From Notamacropus eugenii (taxonomy: Eukaryota > Chordata > Mammalia > Diprotodontia > Macropodidae): 64,000 nt of DNA. The stretch covers positions 58,193,865-58,257,864 of the forward strand of contig NC_092874.1 in NCBI RefSeq assembly GCF_028372415.1. Reading direction: 5' to 3'. This document shows positions 35,341 to 46,205 of this stretch, piece by piece. The notes below the pieces were generated by a model that had not been told where the DNA came from, searched no databases, and saw only the letters and a program-made list of their open reading frames with translations. The position numbers and the translations under genes are program-made. Every line of letters begins with the position of its first letter. Within the stretch, counting starts at the first letter, position 1.

Positions 35341-35545
35341 ATGAGGCAACTAAGTGGCACAGTAGATAGATTGCTAGGCCTCGAGTCAGCAAGACTCATC
35401 TTCCTGAGTCTAAATGTGACCTGAAACACTAGCTTTGTGACTCTGGGTAAGTCGCTTAACCCTATTTGCCTCAGTTTTCTCCTCTGCAAAATGAGCCAGA
35501 GAAGAAAATGGCAAACCACTCCAGTATTTTGACAAGAACACCCCA
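35341..35545 (+). mobile_element. tRNA-derived SINE, plus orientation
   Basis: GAGGCAACTAAGTGGCACAG, then GAGTCAGCAAGACTCATCTT, TGTGACTCTGGGTAAGTCGC and GAAAATGGCAAACCACTCC. Same family as the copy at 38095. Confidence 0.75.
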
Positions 35546-36139
35546 AATGGGATCAGGCACTGTGCTAAGCTCTTTTATAAATTTTATGTCATTTGAAATC
35601 AATAAAGTCTGTAGCCAGGATCATACTTAAAAGTTTTTCCAATCTGATAGAACCTGCCAAATACTCAAAAATTCTTTCCCATTTGTAAGTTGTACTTTGG
35701 TCAGAATCTTCTGAATGTTTAACACTCTTCTGGGATAATAATTGTTGGAGTTTTGTTAAGCTTAGTAAATATGTATTCTTTTGGATTCATGTAGATTACA
35801 GATGGATACTCATTTTTCTGTTTTGCCTTAAGTTAACTTTTTTAAGCTTTTTAAGTTTTTAGTTTTTTAAGCTTTTAATATCTGAAACCTCCAGGCTTTG
35901 TGTCGTTGTTGTTGGGTTTGGGTTTTTTTGAGGCCTCAAAATACTCATGTGATTTTTCATATGTAATAACAGCATATGATAAAAGTTTTCAAAAATGTGC
36001 TTCCAGCTGTCACATGATGGCCTAAAAATTTTAGTTTGCTACATTGAATTGAAGAACTCAGGAAAACTTTAAAGTGACAGGAACTAATTTAATGTGTATA
36101 TATATATATGCTTTAATCACCAAATGGATTTTTGATATT

Positions 36140-36670
36140 TCTACAGGAGAGGCAAGTCAGCTTAGCTGAAGTATCAAGGCATCAGAGGGAGCCAGTCAGA
36201 TCTAAGCAGAGGTAGACCATTAACTCAAGAGCCTTGCAAATAGCACAGCCCCCTGAACCACAAAAACTGCTTTTGGAGTGGGCTCTACCATTATTGGGGG
36301 GAACAGTCACTTTGGAGAAGGGGTCCATCATCTTCCTTGTCCATACAAATTCCAGTTGCTGATCAGCTGTCACTGATGGATAGGTAAGCTTAAGAGTCCC
36401 AGAAGCAACAGCATCCCCAGATCACCTGCTTCCAGCACAGTTCTTATACCCATCATCCAAGGAACCAAATCCTATAGAAATGTGGCCTGAAACCTGCATT
36501 TGCAAATGCTACAGATAATAGCTACTGACCTCTCAAGAAAGAAAGTTCTTGACACAAAAGCCATTGGTGTTTTCAGATGTTTTAGGATCAGGAAGTACCA
36601 TGATTTTGTCTGTGAAAATGACATTAAATAAGATGAATTACTTGCTCTTGCTTTGCCCCTCAACCATAAG
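36140..36670 (-). pseudogene. Unrecognised pseudogene-like tract in STAM intron 2
   Basis: On the minus strand, adjacent short frames give protein-like text such as VTADQQLEFVWTRKMMDPF and DKIMVLPDPKTSENTNG. Its composition is less AT-rich and less repetitive than its surroundings. Frames are broken by stops. It could be an old processed pseudogene or an unrecognised repeat interior. I cannot name a parent gene and do not claim one. Confidence 0.25.
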
Positions 36671-36714
36671 GAATATGGAGGCTTTCATCTGACTTAGAAC
36701 TTAACTCTCCTATG

Positions 36715-36838
36715 TGATTTGTTTCCCTTATTAGAATATGACCTCCTTGAGAGCAGGGACTGTTTATCTTTTCTATTTGTGTCCCAAGGGCTTTGCACAT
36801 GATAAGTACTTAATACATGCTTGCTCAATCTCTCTCTT
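36715..36838 (+). mobile_element. L2 3-prime end, plus orientation
   Basis: CTTATTAGAATATGACCTCC, TTGAGAGCAGGGACTGTTT and TAAGTACTTAATACATGCTT give a clear L2 3-prime end in STAM intron 2. Confidence 0.7.
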
Positions 36839-37365
36839 GATTTCTTTTTCTTTCTTCCTTCCCCCCAATTTATATGACAACTAATCCTGTGTGATTTTTT
36901 TTGTCTGTTTTTATAAATTCCGTGTGTAGGATCCACTCAGTTGAATAAAGGCCCTTATTTTAATTTGTTATTTTGTGGATACCAATACAACATATGGGCT
37001 ATCCTTATGTCCTACTTACCTAACCTACCCCCTTTTGTTCTCATATGTCATTGATACTGCAGCCTGTTTAAGCCCCACATTGAAGCTGCTTGGGCTACTT
37101 GACATAGAGCTGGGGAGGGGATGGGACCACACCAGATCTCCCCAAGGGGAGGGAGAGGTCTGCAGAATGGTCCACTTAAAGTGAGAATTGTCTGTACCTA
37201 GTAAGATATGGCCTTATGGCTAAAATACATTAAGTCATTATCTGTCATGGACTGACAGACAGATCCCCATATTTACAAATACATATCCCAAAATAAACAA
37301 TATAGGGACTGCCATGCTATCACAAACTGAATTGTCCAAAATTGCCAGGCTTCAGTATTTAACCC

Positions 37366-37977
37366 TGTAATGTTAATTATGCTGATGAGAGTTAAAGATC
37401 TTCCCTATTCATTAAAAGACCTGCTCATTAAGGGAAGCTTGATTAGGGGAGATTTATTTTGTAGAAAGGCCAACACCTTTTCTTAATTTCTAATGAGGCA
37501 CTGGTTCTCAAGGGTTGTGATGTCCTCTGGCTCTGAAAAGTGTATATATACTTTGAGGTGAATTTTTGTTTTGGAGCTTACTCATTGGAAGTGTTTGGTC
37601 AGAGGAGACTGTTTAGCCACTATAGAGCCTCCCAAGGCCCCCCCACCCTCCCTTGAAAACCCAGAGGTTGGTGCTTGTCTTTCTGGTAACTGTGTATGTA
37701 TGTAATGGTCAGACAGTTGGATCTGTCTGTTGATCTGTGATGTATGTATTGCTTATGGTCAGACAGTTGGAAGCCCTGTCAGTTGGTCTTTATTTCTCTG
37801 TTTGTATTTTCTCTGAAGTTCAGGATGCTGACTTTTCCCCCTGAACTAAGTGAATCATATATGTACTTGATTGAAGTAGATTGTTGACCCCTCAAAAGTT
37901 GTCTTCCTTTTAGAAAAACAGATCTAAGAACCTGTACAGCAGACTCTCCTGTGTATGTCAGGATCCTTGATGTTACC
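37366..37977 (+). mobile_element. Solo LTR of an endogenous retrovirus (copy A)
   Basis: A 612-bp block beginning TGTAATG is colinear with the block at 39696-40263; by eye they differ at roughly 10-20% of positions. Flanking 5-mers AACCC and AACCG nearly match, as expected of a target-site duplication. There is a TATA-like GTATATATAC near 37542. No internal retroviral sequence adjoins it, so it is a solo LTR fossil. A 5-bp duplication suits an ERVL/ERV3-like or ERV1-like family; age is probably tens of millions of years. Confidence 0.72.
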
Positions 37978-38094
37978 AACCGTAAAAGTTTAAGCACATG
38001 TTAAGCTGATGTTGCCCTACTCACTACTACTCATAATTTTCAGACCACATGGATTGCAAAACTTCTAAAATATAGAAATGTAGTGAAAGACATG

Positions 38095-38325
38095 GGCAGC
38101 TAGGTTGGTGCAGTGGATTGAGTGTGGGGTCTAAAGTTCAGGTCTGACTCAGGCACTTTAATAACCCTGGGTGAATCACTTAATCTTCTTGCCTCAGTTT
38201 TTCTATTTGTAAAACGAGCTGGAGAAGGAAATGGCAAACCACTCCAATAGCTTTGCCAAGAAAACCCAAAATGGGGTCTTGAAGTGTTGGACACAACTAA
38301 AAATGACTGCATTTCTTCTAACAAT
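38095..38325 (+). mobile_element. tRNA-derived SINE, plus orientation
   Basis: GGGCAGCTAGGTTGGTGCAG, then GGAAATGGCAAACCACTCCA, AAGAAAACCCAAAATGGGGT and TGGACACAACTAAAAATGAC: full-length layout. A reversed MIR follows directly (38325-38540). Confidence 0.78.
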
Positions 38326-38540
38326 ATCTAATGTTTATATAGTTCTTTGTTTTACAAAATATCTGTCTCACTTAGCCCTCACAATAACCCTGTGATGATG
38401 TAAATGCTTTATCCCCTTACAGATTAGGAAACTAACACTTAAAGAGGTTAAGTAATTACATGTAATCACACATTTAGTAAATGTTCTAAGATGGAATACA
38501 AAAACAATCCTTTCTTATTCTAAGTCCAGAATTCTATCCA
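38325..38540 (-). mobile_element. MIR, reverse orientation
   Basis: AATGTTTATATAGTTCTTTG, CTTAGCCCTCACAATAACCC and TTACAGATTAGGAAACTAAC are reversed MIR tail and core. Confidence 0.65.
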
Positions 38541-39695
38541 CTATGACAAATTGCTTTTAAAATCTAGAATTCCTAAGTGTTTTTTCCATTACACCAATCT
38601 ACCTCCTAAAGTGCTAGTTTGTTTGAACAGCACTTGGAAGTTTGATATGGCATGAGACTAAGATTTTTGTCTTTCATTATCAGGGCTTATGGTGCTCTCT
38701 CACAGTTCATTATACTGTAATATGTTTTCCATGACTAAAATATACTTTCATATTTCTATGGTCCAGGAAACTTAATTTAAGTACTCAGGGGCCATTATTA
38801 TATATCTTGTCTATTAAAACTCGTGTTTTAGGTTCATTTTGTCACTAAGCAATAAATTCCATTCATCCCTTCTTCCAATGAATTCTCTCTGGATCATGAA
38901 CTTGTCCTCTATCTCTTTGCTGTATATTTGCCTCTATTCATAGTTCATTGAGTTCCTGAGTACAGAAGTTCAACATCAAATAGTTTGATAGTATTGAACT
39001 TAATTCAAAGTAACTTGTAATATTTCATGCCTTTTTACATCAGGTATTGAGTATAACATATCGTACATGTTCTGTTACATTTGCATTTAGAATGTAGGTG
39101 TAAATCAGGATTTCATTACAGAGTCTCTTTTTTGTGTTCCATTGTTACTGCTTGAAACTCCAATCGGTGAATGTGAACATTTTGAAAGGTGTTTGTCATT
39201 TATTTTACATAAATTCTTCCAAGTTACTCGAGTGTTTGTATCAGCAATCAGTTTTTAAAAGTCCTAACTTTTCCCCATTTTAGGAGAATGCATAAATCCT
39301 TTTTGTTTTTAGCATCTCTCAGTGGCAGCAGTTTGACAAGTTATGTGTAAAAGACTACATTGCATGCCTTTTACACATGATTTTCATGATTTCAACTTCA
39401 TAACTAAAGGTGAACTATTCAGGAACAATTTACTTTCCTCTTGTATTTCATAGGAATAAGGTGTTTTCTTTTATGAACTTAGAATTCTTGATAACTGTTA
39501 TAATTTTAAAATGGCCAATTTATAGAATCATTTTTAGTGCCATTCAAATAAAATGTAAGTATTAGAAAGTTTGAATTAGTCAGCAAGTATTAATTAAGAG
39601 CTTCCTATGTGCCAGACACTGTGCTAAGTGCTGGAATACACAGATGGAAATGAAACATTCATTTCTCTAAAAAAGCATACATTCTTTTGGGGAGG

Positions 39696-40263
39696 TGTAA
39701 TGGTAATTTCAGGTTTATGGTGTGTGTGGGGGAAAGAGTTAAGGATCTTCCCCGCCCATTAATAGTATCTTTTATTAATTTTCTAATGGAGGCAGTGGTT
39801 CTCAAGGGTTGTGATGCCCTCTGGCTCTGAAAAATGTATAAGTACTCTGAGGTGAGGTTTTTCTTTGGATCTTAGTTTTTGGAAGAAGGTTTGTGTGCCA
39901 GATGAGAATCTGGGAAGCTGCTAAGCAGCATCTCCCACCTTGCTTTGAAAACCCAGATGTTGATGCTTCTGTCTCTGGTAACTATGTACGTATATAATGG
40001 TCAGACAGTTGGATCTGTCTGTTGATCTGTGCTGTATGTATTGCTTATGTCAGGCAGCTGGAAGCACCTTGTGTTGATCTTTATTTCTCTGTATTTTCTC
40101 TGAAGTTCAGAATGTTAACTTTTTCCTCTGAATTAAATGAATGACACATGTGCTGATTAAAGTGATTGTTTACCCCTCAAAAGTTGCTTTCCTTTTGGAA
40201 AAGCAGATCAAAGAACCTGTACAGCAGGCCCTCCTGTGTATTGTCAGGGTCCTTGCTTTTACA
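39696..40263 (+). mobile_element. Solo LTR of the same retroviral family (copy B)
   Basis: A 568-bp block starting TGTAATGG and ending TTTTACA, with the canonical TG...CA termini. It is bracketed by an exact 5-bp duplication GGAGG (39691-39695 and 40264-40268). Colinear with copy A in the same orientation. It landed inside an L2 fragment. The different target sites of A and B show two separate insertions, not the two ends of one provirus. Confidence 0.8.
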
Positions 40264-40439
40264 GGAGGGAATAAGTACTTATTAAAACTTGTTAAAGCAC
40301 AAGAATTAGAACAGTGAAACCATTAGAAAGTCCTCATGAGATATGTAGTGTTTGAAATGAGATATTTGTAAAGCTTTGCAAACCTTAAAGCATTATATAA
40401 TGCTAGCTATTATTTTTCTTACTTGAGGACTTTTTTTGA

Positions 40440-40665
40440 CAAGCTGTGACAGCTGGTGGCACAATGGATAGAGCACTGGGTCTGTAGTCATGGGCCGTTT
40501 GAGTTCGTATCTGGCCTCAGACACTTGCTAATTATGTGATCCTGGGCAAGTCATTTCACCTTTGCTGTCTTGGTTTCCTCAACTGTGTAATGGGGATAAT
40601 AATAATCCATCTCCCTGGTTGTTTTAAGGATCAAATGAGACATTTTCAAGTGTTTTGCTAATTTT
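40440..40665 (+). mobile_element. MIR/THER1-type SINE, plus orientation
   Basis: GGTGGCACAATGGATAGAGC, then TATGTGATCCTGGGCAAGTC and AACTGTGTAATGGGGATAAT to AAGGATCAAATGAGACATTT. Near full length. Confidence 0.7.
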
Positions 40666-42033
40666 CAAAAATTGCTATGTGTGGGCCACAAAATTCCAAT
40701 CTTTAACAAAAGTCAGTACCAGTAGTCCCTAATTAATTGGATCCATGACCTTCCTCACTGTCAGAGACCCTTCTCCTTGGATGCTAGCTAATTTTAATAC
40801 AGTTAGGAGAGCCCTCAAAATAGAAGGAAGCATTACAGTTCACTGATTGGTCAATTCCAGAAGTGGGGAAATCTTATGATTGGCTAAGGGAAATGTCCAG
40901 CAATCATAACCACTTTGTCAATAGGCCTTTCCCAGGTCATGACACCTTCCCTAAGTCATCAACTCCAGGTCATCTCAGCAAAAGACTTTCCAAAGGTCAT
41001 AGGACCCTTTCAACAAAATCTCAGGGTTTTCTTCAAGTCATAAGACCCTAGTGTTTGACTACCCGTATCCTAGGGTCCAAGGAAGTTGTGGGTTTGAAGC
41101 ACAGGTCACAAGGGGGTGGGCAGTAGTGATTCATAGGGATGATGGGTATTATACCAACTACTGAACCTTGTTGCAACATATTACCAGGGGTTGGCGGTGT
41201 GGGGGTGCTGGTGGTAGTATAGGAATCACCATTCTTTTTATGTTTCTAACAAAGAATATAAATTTAGCTGATAAATATAAGTATTAATCATTCATACCTC
41301 TTACACCATTAGATAACTAAATAACCAGAAGTTAATTTTGATCTTGTTAATAACTTGTTTTTACTTAATTCATTTTCTAATATCCCCCCAAAAGAAAAAC
41401 AATTCACTTAAATTCTACTGACAGCTATAATCTGAAAGAGTATGTAGCATTTCAAACATATAAACCTTTCTCTGTCTCTTTACAGAGAGGAAGGAAAGGG
41501 GGTTTTATTTTCTATTCTCCTGAAGCAAGATAATTAAAAAAAAAAGATCTTAGCAGGTGTGGAAATTAGGATGGGACTACAAAGTCTTTATCCTATAATA
41601 ATTTTTTTTTGTGTGGAAAATAGATAATTTTAAATGAAAAATAGAAAATGATGGTAATTATTGCCAAGTTACTTATTCCAGCTATTAATACTTAGAGACA
41701 TTAGACATATCTCTCTTGTGATATGTGTGGTGTACACATTTTTAACTAACTGAAATACTTTTTACATGCTAATTTTAAATCAGGTCAGTCTTGCAGATAG
41801 TTTTAAAATTGACTATATTATCCTTTTCAGTAAGCTCATTGAACTTTTTAGACAGAAACCACATTTGTCTTTTTGTTTCCTACAATCGGATTTGCTTATG
41901 TAGTGCTATGATATTTCACCAGTCTCCCTAGATTGAAAATAATTGTATGACAATTGCAAACTTTTAAAAGAATTATCCTCAGTTGCTTTTCCTCTTGGCA
42001 TTGGCTGAAATATAATCAGAATGCTCACTTTGT

Positions 42034-42099
42034 TACAGAGAAAGAATAACATAGCCCCTGCATGAGAACGATATGCAAATTCATGAAACATTCCATATT
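42034..42099 (+). pseudogene. U6 snRNA pseudogene fragment in STAM intron 2
   Basis: The stretch reads like the 3-prime two thirds of U6 snRNA: ACAGAGAA, then an ATAGCCCCTGCA block (U6 ATGGCCCCTGCG), then ATATGCAAATTCATGAAACA (U6 ACACGCAAATTCGTGAAGCG) and TTCCATATT. Roughly 80% identical by eye, with changes in the invariant regions. The 5-prime stem is not convincing, and the terminal T run is replaced. It is best read as an old retrotransposed copy, not a functional gene. Confidence 0.8.
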
Positions 42100-42914
42100 G
42101 CTAAATATATATGGAATCTGTATTCTGTAGTATATATCCACATGAAATAGATTAAGATTCCATTCAACATACGTATTTATTTTATTCATAGTACAATAAC
42201 TGTCTTTTACATGTAAAGAAAATTGTCAATTTTTATAATTATTTCTTGTGGATACTAGTTTCCAGTGATTCCTTATCTCCAGATTATTTTTATTTCTTCC
42301 CCTTTCTTCCTTTTGGAGGCAGTGGCAATTAAGAGACTTTCCCAAGATAACACCACTAGTAAGTGTCTGAGGCTAAATTTGAACTCAGGTCCTCCTGACT
42401 CCAGGGCCAGTATGCTGCCCCATTCTTTCTAATTCTTACCTCTTATCCTCCCCACCCCCCATTTTTTTTCATTCTTTTCTGTTTCTTCTTATCCAGTACT
42501 ATGGTGATAAGTTTTACAGTGGTCTTTGTATTCATTATCTCATTTGATTCCTGCAGCAGTCCTATGAGAGTTTTGTTTAAATAATTGAACTTTTAAAAAT
42601 TTGTTTTAGGCTCATGGATTTAGAACTAAAAGGGACTTCAGAGACCATCCATTCCAATGTCTATATTGGTGTCTTTTAAAAATTGATATAAAATACCTCC
42701 CAACAAATAACTACACTGTACCCTCAACATAAAAAGTATATTCCTTAAAAGGTATACAAAGCCATTTAAAAATGATTGTGATTGATGCTACATGATTCTT
42801 AACAGAACGGAGGAATTGATCATGTAGCTTTAATAACTAAGTACCAGTATTTTCCATTGTATTTGATAAATTGATGAGTTTTAAATAATGCAAACATTTT
42901 AATGGGACTGACTG

Positions 42915-43035
42915 GTATAGGGATTCTTAATCTTTTTGTGTGTGTTATGGGCCACTTTGAGAGCCTTGGGAAGAAGATGGATCCCTCTCAGAATGATTTA
43001 AAATGTAGTTAGGAAAACACTTTTAAAAAACCAAT
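42915..43035 (+). mobile_element. hAT-Charlie-like fragment
   Basis: GGATTCTTAATCTTTTTGTG, then ATGGGCCACTTTGAGAGCC and a CTCAGAATGATTTAAAATG segment match the start of the same hAT-type repeat as at 34315. Only one end is seen. Confidence 0.5.
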
Positions 43036-43064
43036 TCATACACACCTCTTTAAGAATATGTGCC

Positions 43065-43990
43065 CTAGTAGTGCCTCACATTCTTTATCAGTGTATAGAA
43101 TGGCCTGGAGTGATGGGGTGTTGAGACAGGGAGATCAGTTAGGCTGTTGTAATAATTTTGGTGGGAAGTGATGAGGAGCTGAAATAAGGTGGTATCTCTA
43201 TAAGTAGAGAAAAGAGGTTGGATGCCAGAGAAGTTGTGAAAGTAGAAATGGCAAGATTTGACAACTGAGGAGATGTATGGGCTGAGGGAGAGGGAGGAAT
43301 TGAGGAGAGTGCAGATTTTGAATCTGAGCCCCTGGAAGGATGGTGGAGGCTTCCAACAAAAAGAGGGACGTTTGGAAGAGGGGAAAGTTTAGGAGGGAAA
43401 TGATGAGATCATCTTTAGATAGGATGAGTTTGCAGTAACTCCAGGACTTCCAGTTTGAAATGCTCCCTAGGCTGTTAGTGATAGTGAAGTGAAGTTTATG
43501 AAAAAACTAGAGCTGGAAATGCAGATCTGGAAGTCATCTGTTTCTAGATGCATAGAAGTTGAGGAGACAGAGCGGGGTGGGAGAGAAAGAGAGACTATGA
43601 GGGATTGGTGGAATATGTTAGAGGCCAAGCAGAAGAGAGTAGAGTCATAAAAACCAAGAGGGGAAAGAGGACCCTGGAGGAGAATGTGGTCAGCAGTGTC
43701 AGATGGAGAAGCATAGGGCAAGAAGGGTTAGTGATGAGAAAAAACCAGCATCTTTGCCATTAAGAGATCATTGTAACTTTACAGAGCAGTTTGAGTGATT
43801 AAGTAAAAAGGTAAAGGGTTGAAAAGTAAGTGCTGGGAAAGGAAGAAGAGGGAGGAAGTGATTGTAGACAGCCTTTTTAAGGAGTTTACTTCAGAAAGAG
43901 AGGAGAAGTATTGAATGGAGGACAGCCTTGAGGAGATGGTGGGGGGGCTAGTATTTTTTTTTAAGGATGAGGGATATTTGGGCATGCTTG
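43065..43990 (-). mobile_element. L2 LINE fragment, reverse orientation, STAM intron 2
   Basis: Reversed L2 ORF2 text: GAGACAGGGAGATCAGTTAG, GAAGTGATGAGGAGCTGAAA, GAAAGTAGAAATGGCAAGAT, GGAAGTCATCTGTTTCTAGA. Minus-strand reading gives disrupted L2 reverse-transcriptase pieces. The tract ends near the tandem duplication at 44054. Confidence 0.62.
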
Positions 43991-44053
43991 AAAGGAAGTT
44001 GGAAAATGTGAACTCCTTGTCCAGTGACCAGTGTGTGATGACATACTGCTGGA

Positions 44054-44133
44054 GAAGACATGGACTGTATACATATTGATATTCTTATTCGAGGAAGACA
44101 TGGACTGTATACATATTGATATTCTTATTCGAG
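44054..44133 (+). repeat. Perfect 40-bp tandem duplication
   Basis: The 40-base unit beginning GAAGACATGGACTGTATACA occupies 44054-44093 and again 44094-44133 with no difference. A third partial start follows (GGATGG). Perfect identity in an otherwise decayed intron implies a recent event or an assembly artefact. Confidence 0.95.
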
Positions 44134-44469
44134 GATGGTTCACAGTTTCTCTTTAAAATAATAGACTGTACTCTAAAAAATTCAAAGCTAAACTGATTAC
44201 TTGATTAAATGTATTCTACATTAAACTGAAGTCTGTTAAATAACAATTTGCCCCAAAGCCTGAAAGTACCCAACTTGTCTCTCTTGTTAGTTAAGAGATC
44301 CCGACAGTTTTGTTAAACTATTTTAAAGGGATTTCTAAAAAAGAGGCTTAAAGTCGAGCATCTCAGATATACCAAATACTAGTTTTTGTATGGCAAGTTA
44401 TTGTGTTATATGCTTTAAGAAAGAAAAAGTAAGTTAGGATGACTGAGTGCTGCTTTTCTCAATTCTTAG

Positions 44470-44545
44470 GCCTAAAGACTGTCTTCGGTCTATTATGAAG
44501 AGAGTGAATCATAAAGATCCTCACGTCGCAATGCAGGCACTGACT
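44470..44545 (+). CDS. STAM: STAM coding exon 3 (VHS domain, residues 42-67)
   Basis: Encodes [16 protein letters not shown] followed by PHVAMQALT. The acceptor is TTCTTAG and the donor GTAAGT. It is a core VHS helix including the basic [10 protein letters not shown] loop. By memory the human sequence has RRVNH where this has KRVNH, a conservative change. The intron before it is about 11.8 kb. Confidence 0.95.
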
Positions 44546-44628
44546 GTAAGTATTCTCTTTCATAGCTATACTGCAGATCTGTTTACTAAGATTAAGCCTC
44601 TTTAAGCTTATGACTTTTTCTTAATTAG

Positions 44629-44724
44629 CTTCTAGGAGCATGTGTATCGAATTGTGGCAAAATTTTTCATTTAGAAGTATGTTCAAGAGACTTCGCTAGT
44701 GAAGTAAGCAATGTATTAAATAAG
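44629..44724 (+). CDS. STAM: STAM coding exon 4 (VHS domain, residues 68-99)
   Basis: Encodes [20 protein letters not shown] then [12 protein letters not shown], exactly 32 codons with phase 0 at both ends. Acceptor TTAATTAG, donor GTAAGT. This is the VHS segment with the conserved VSNCG motif. The preceding intron is only 83 bp, strikingly short beside its neighbours. Confidence 0.96.
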
Positions 44725-45339
44725 GTAAGTACTTATTTCAGTAAAGAAAGTTCTTATCCATCTTGATTTTTCATATGTGTATTTTATTAATTCTCAGTTT
44801 AAAAAAAATTTTTGGTGGCATTTTTAGATTAGTCCTCTTTCCACCAAAAAGTAATTGTTTCATTTTGTGGAAGAAAAAGGGTCTTGTAAATCTTAGTCCT
44901 AGAGTCGTTGCTTTTCTAACTCTTTGTTTTCATTGGTCCTCATCTCAGGAAAAAGTGGGGAATTCTATTCATTTTTCTGTCCAATCAAATAATATTAGCT
45001 TTATACAATTCTCATATCTGTAGGAGCAAAAATATTTTCTTTACAAACTTATCTTAAACAATGTATATTGACAGTACCCATCCATCCTCCTTGTGACTGA
45101 CAGCATTTACCTTACCTGTATGTATTATGGTGGGGAGGGGAGATGTTAGTAGTGTCTGATGCTCTAGGAAGAATGAAGAAGAAATCTGAGAACAGATTGA
45201 ATTGAGTTTTGTTCAGTTTTAGTTTTAAAGTTTAAATCCATTTCATCATAGTAACTAAAAAATTGACTGGTTACTAAGAATTTAGGTTGCAACTCCAACT
45301 TTTTTCACACACATAGTCTATTGTTTCACTAATAGATTT

Positions 45340-45555
45340 AATAGTAATAGCTAGCATTTATATAATCCTTGAAAGTTTACAAAGTACTTTACAAATATTA
45401 TCACCATAACCCTGGGAGTTGGGTACTCTATTTTATCTCTCTTTTACTGATGAGGAAACTGAGGCAAAAAGAGTTAAGTAGCTTGCCTAGAGTCATATGG
45501 CTAGTAAGTGTTTGAGGCTGGATTTGAATTTTCATCTTCTTGATGTCAAGTCTGC
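45340..45555 (-). mobile_element. MIR, reverse orientation, just upstream of STAM exon 5
   Basis: AATAGCTAGCATTTATATAA, then ACTTTACAAATATTATCACC, TGATGAGGAAACTGAGGCAA and GTCATATGGCTAGTAAGTGT are reversed MIR. It ends about 118 bp before the exon acceptor. Confidence 0.72.
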
Positions 45556-45672
45556 CTTGTTGGTCAAAAGAAGCTCTATAACTATCTTTATTGTCTTTAT
45601 GATGAAAAGCACTTGTATCAAATATCAGTGAGTTTGTTGCTTTTTCATTAAAATGTCTTTTCTCTTTTTTAG

Positions 45673-45819
45673 GGTCATCCAAAAGTTTGTGAAAAGTTAA
45701 AAGCTCTTATGGTGGAATGGACAGATGAATTCAAGAATGATCCACAACTTAGTCTCATATCTGCCATGATAAAAAATCTTAAAGAACAAGGAGTTACATT
45801 TCCAGCTATTGGCTCACAG
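45673..45819 (+). CDS. STAM: STAM coding exon 5 (end of VHS, residues 100-148)
   Basis: Encodes 49 codons beginning [20 protein letters not shown] and ending [10 protein letters not shown]. It completes the VHS superhelix ([14 protein letters not shown] is highly conserved). Polypyrimidine acceptor TTTTTTAG; donor GTATAT, weaker than the others. A reverse-oriented MIR ends about 120 bp upstream. Confidence 0.96.
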
Positions 45820-46205
45820 GTATATTAAAAAGCATTGTTTTTGTGTCCTGCTCTTTGATTGTAACAGACAACTTTTGTTTGTGAGCTTAATTTTAATTAT
45901 GTAATTAAAAGAAAAATAGAATTTCCAGTAATGTTAACAATTTAAAATGTGAAAGTGAGTGAGAAGATAATTTGCATTAAAATATCAACCTGCTTGAATT
46001 CCTATTTCCCACTGTTTGCCCTCTTCAAAAAAATGTGTTAATGTAGGCATCTGCTCAGGGCTAAATAAATTTCAAAATCTGAAAAATCTTAGTTTTATTA
46101 TTCTAATTTCTACATATTACCACAGGCAGCATTTAAAATGATGATATGGTTTTAGGTGAAATAGTAGACCAGAGAGGGACTTCTAAGGCCCTCATTGTTA
46201 TATAG

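Noticed and set aside
37366-40263. A single provirus bounded by the two LTRs
   Set aside because: The flanking duplications differ, no retroviral genes lie between, and a SINE, a MIR and an L2 occupy the interval.
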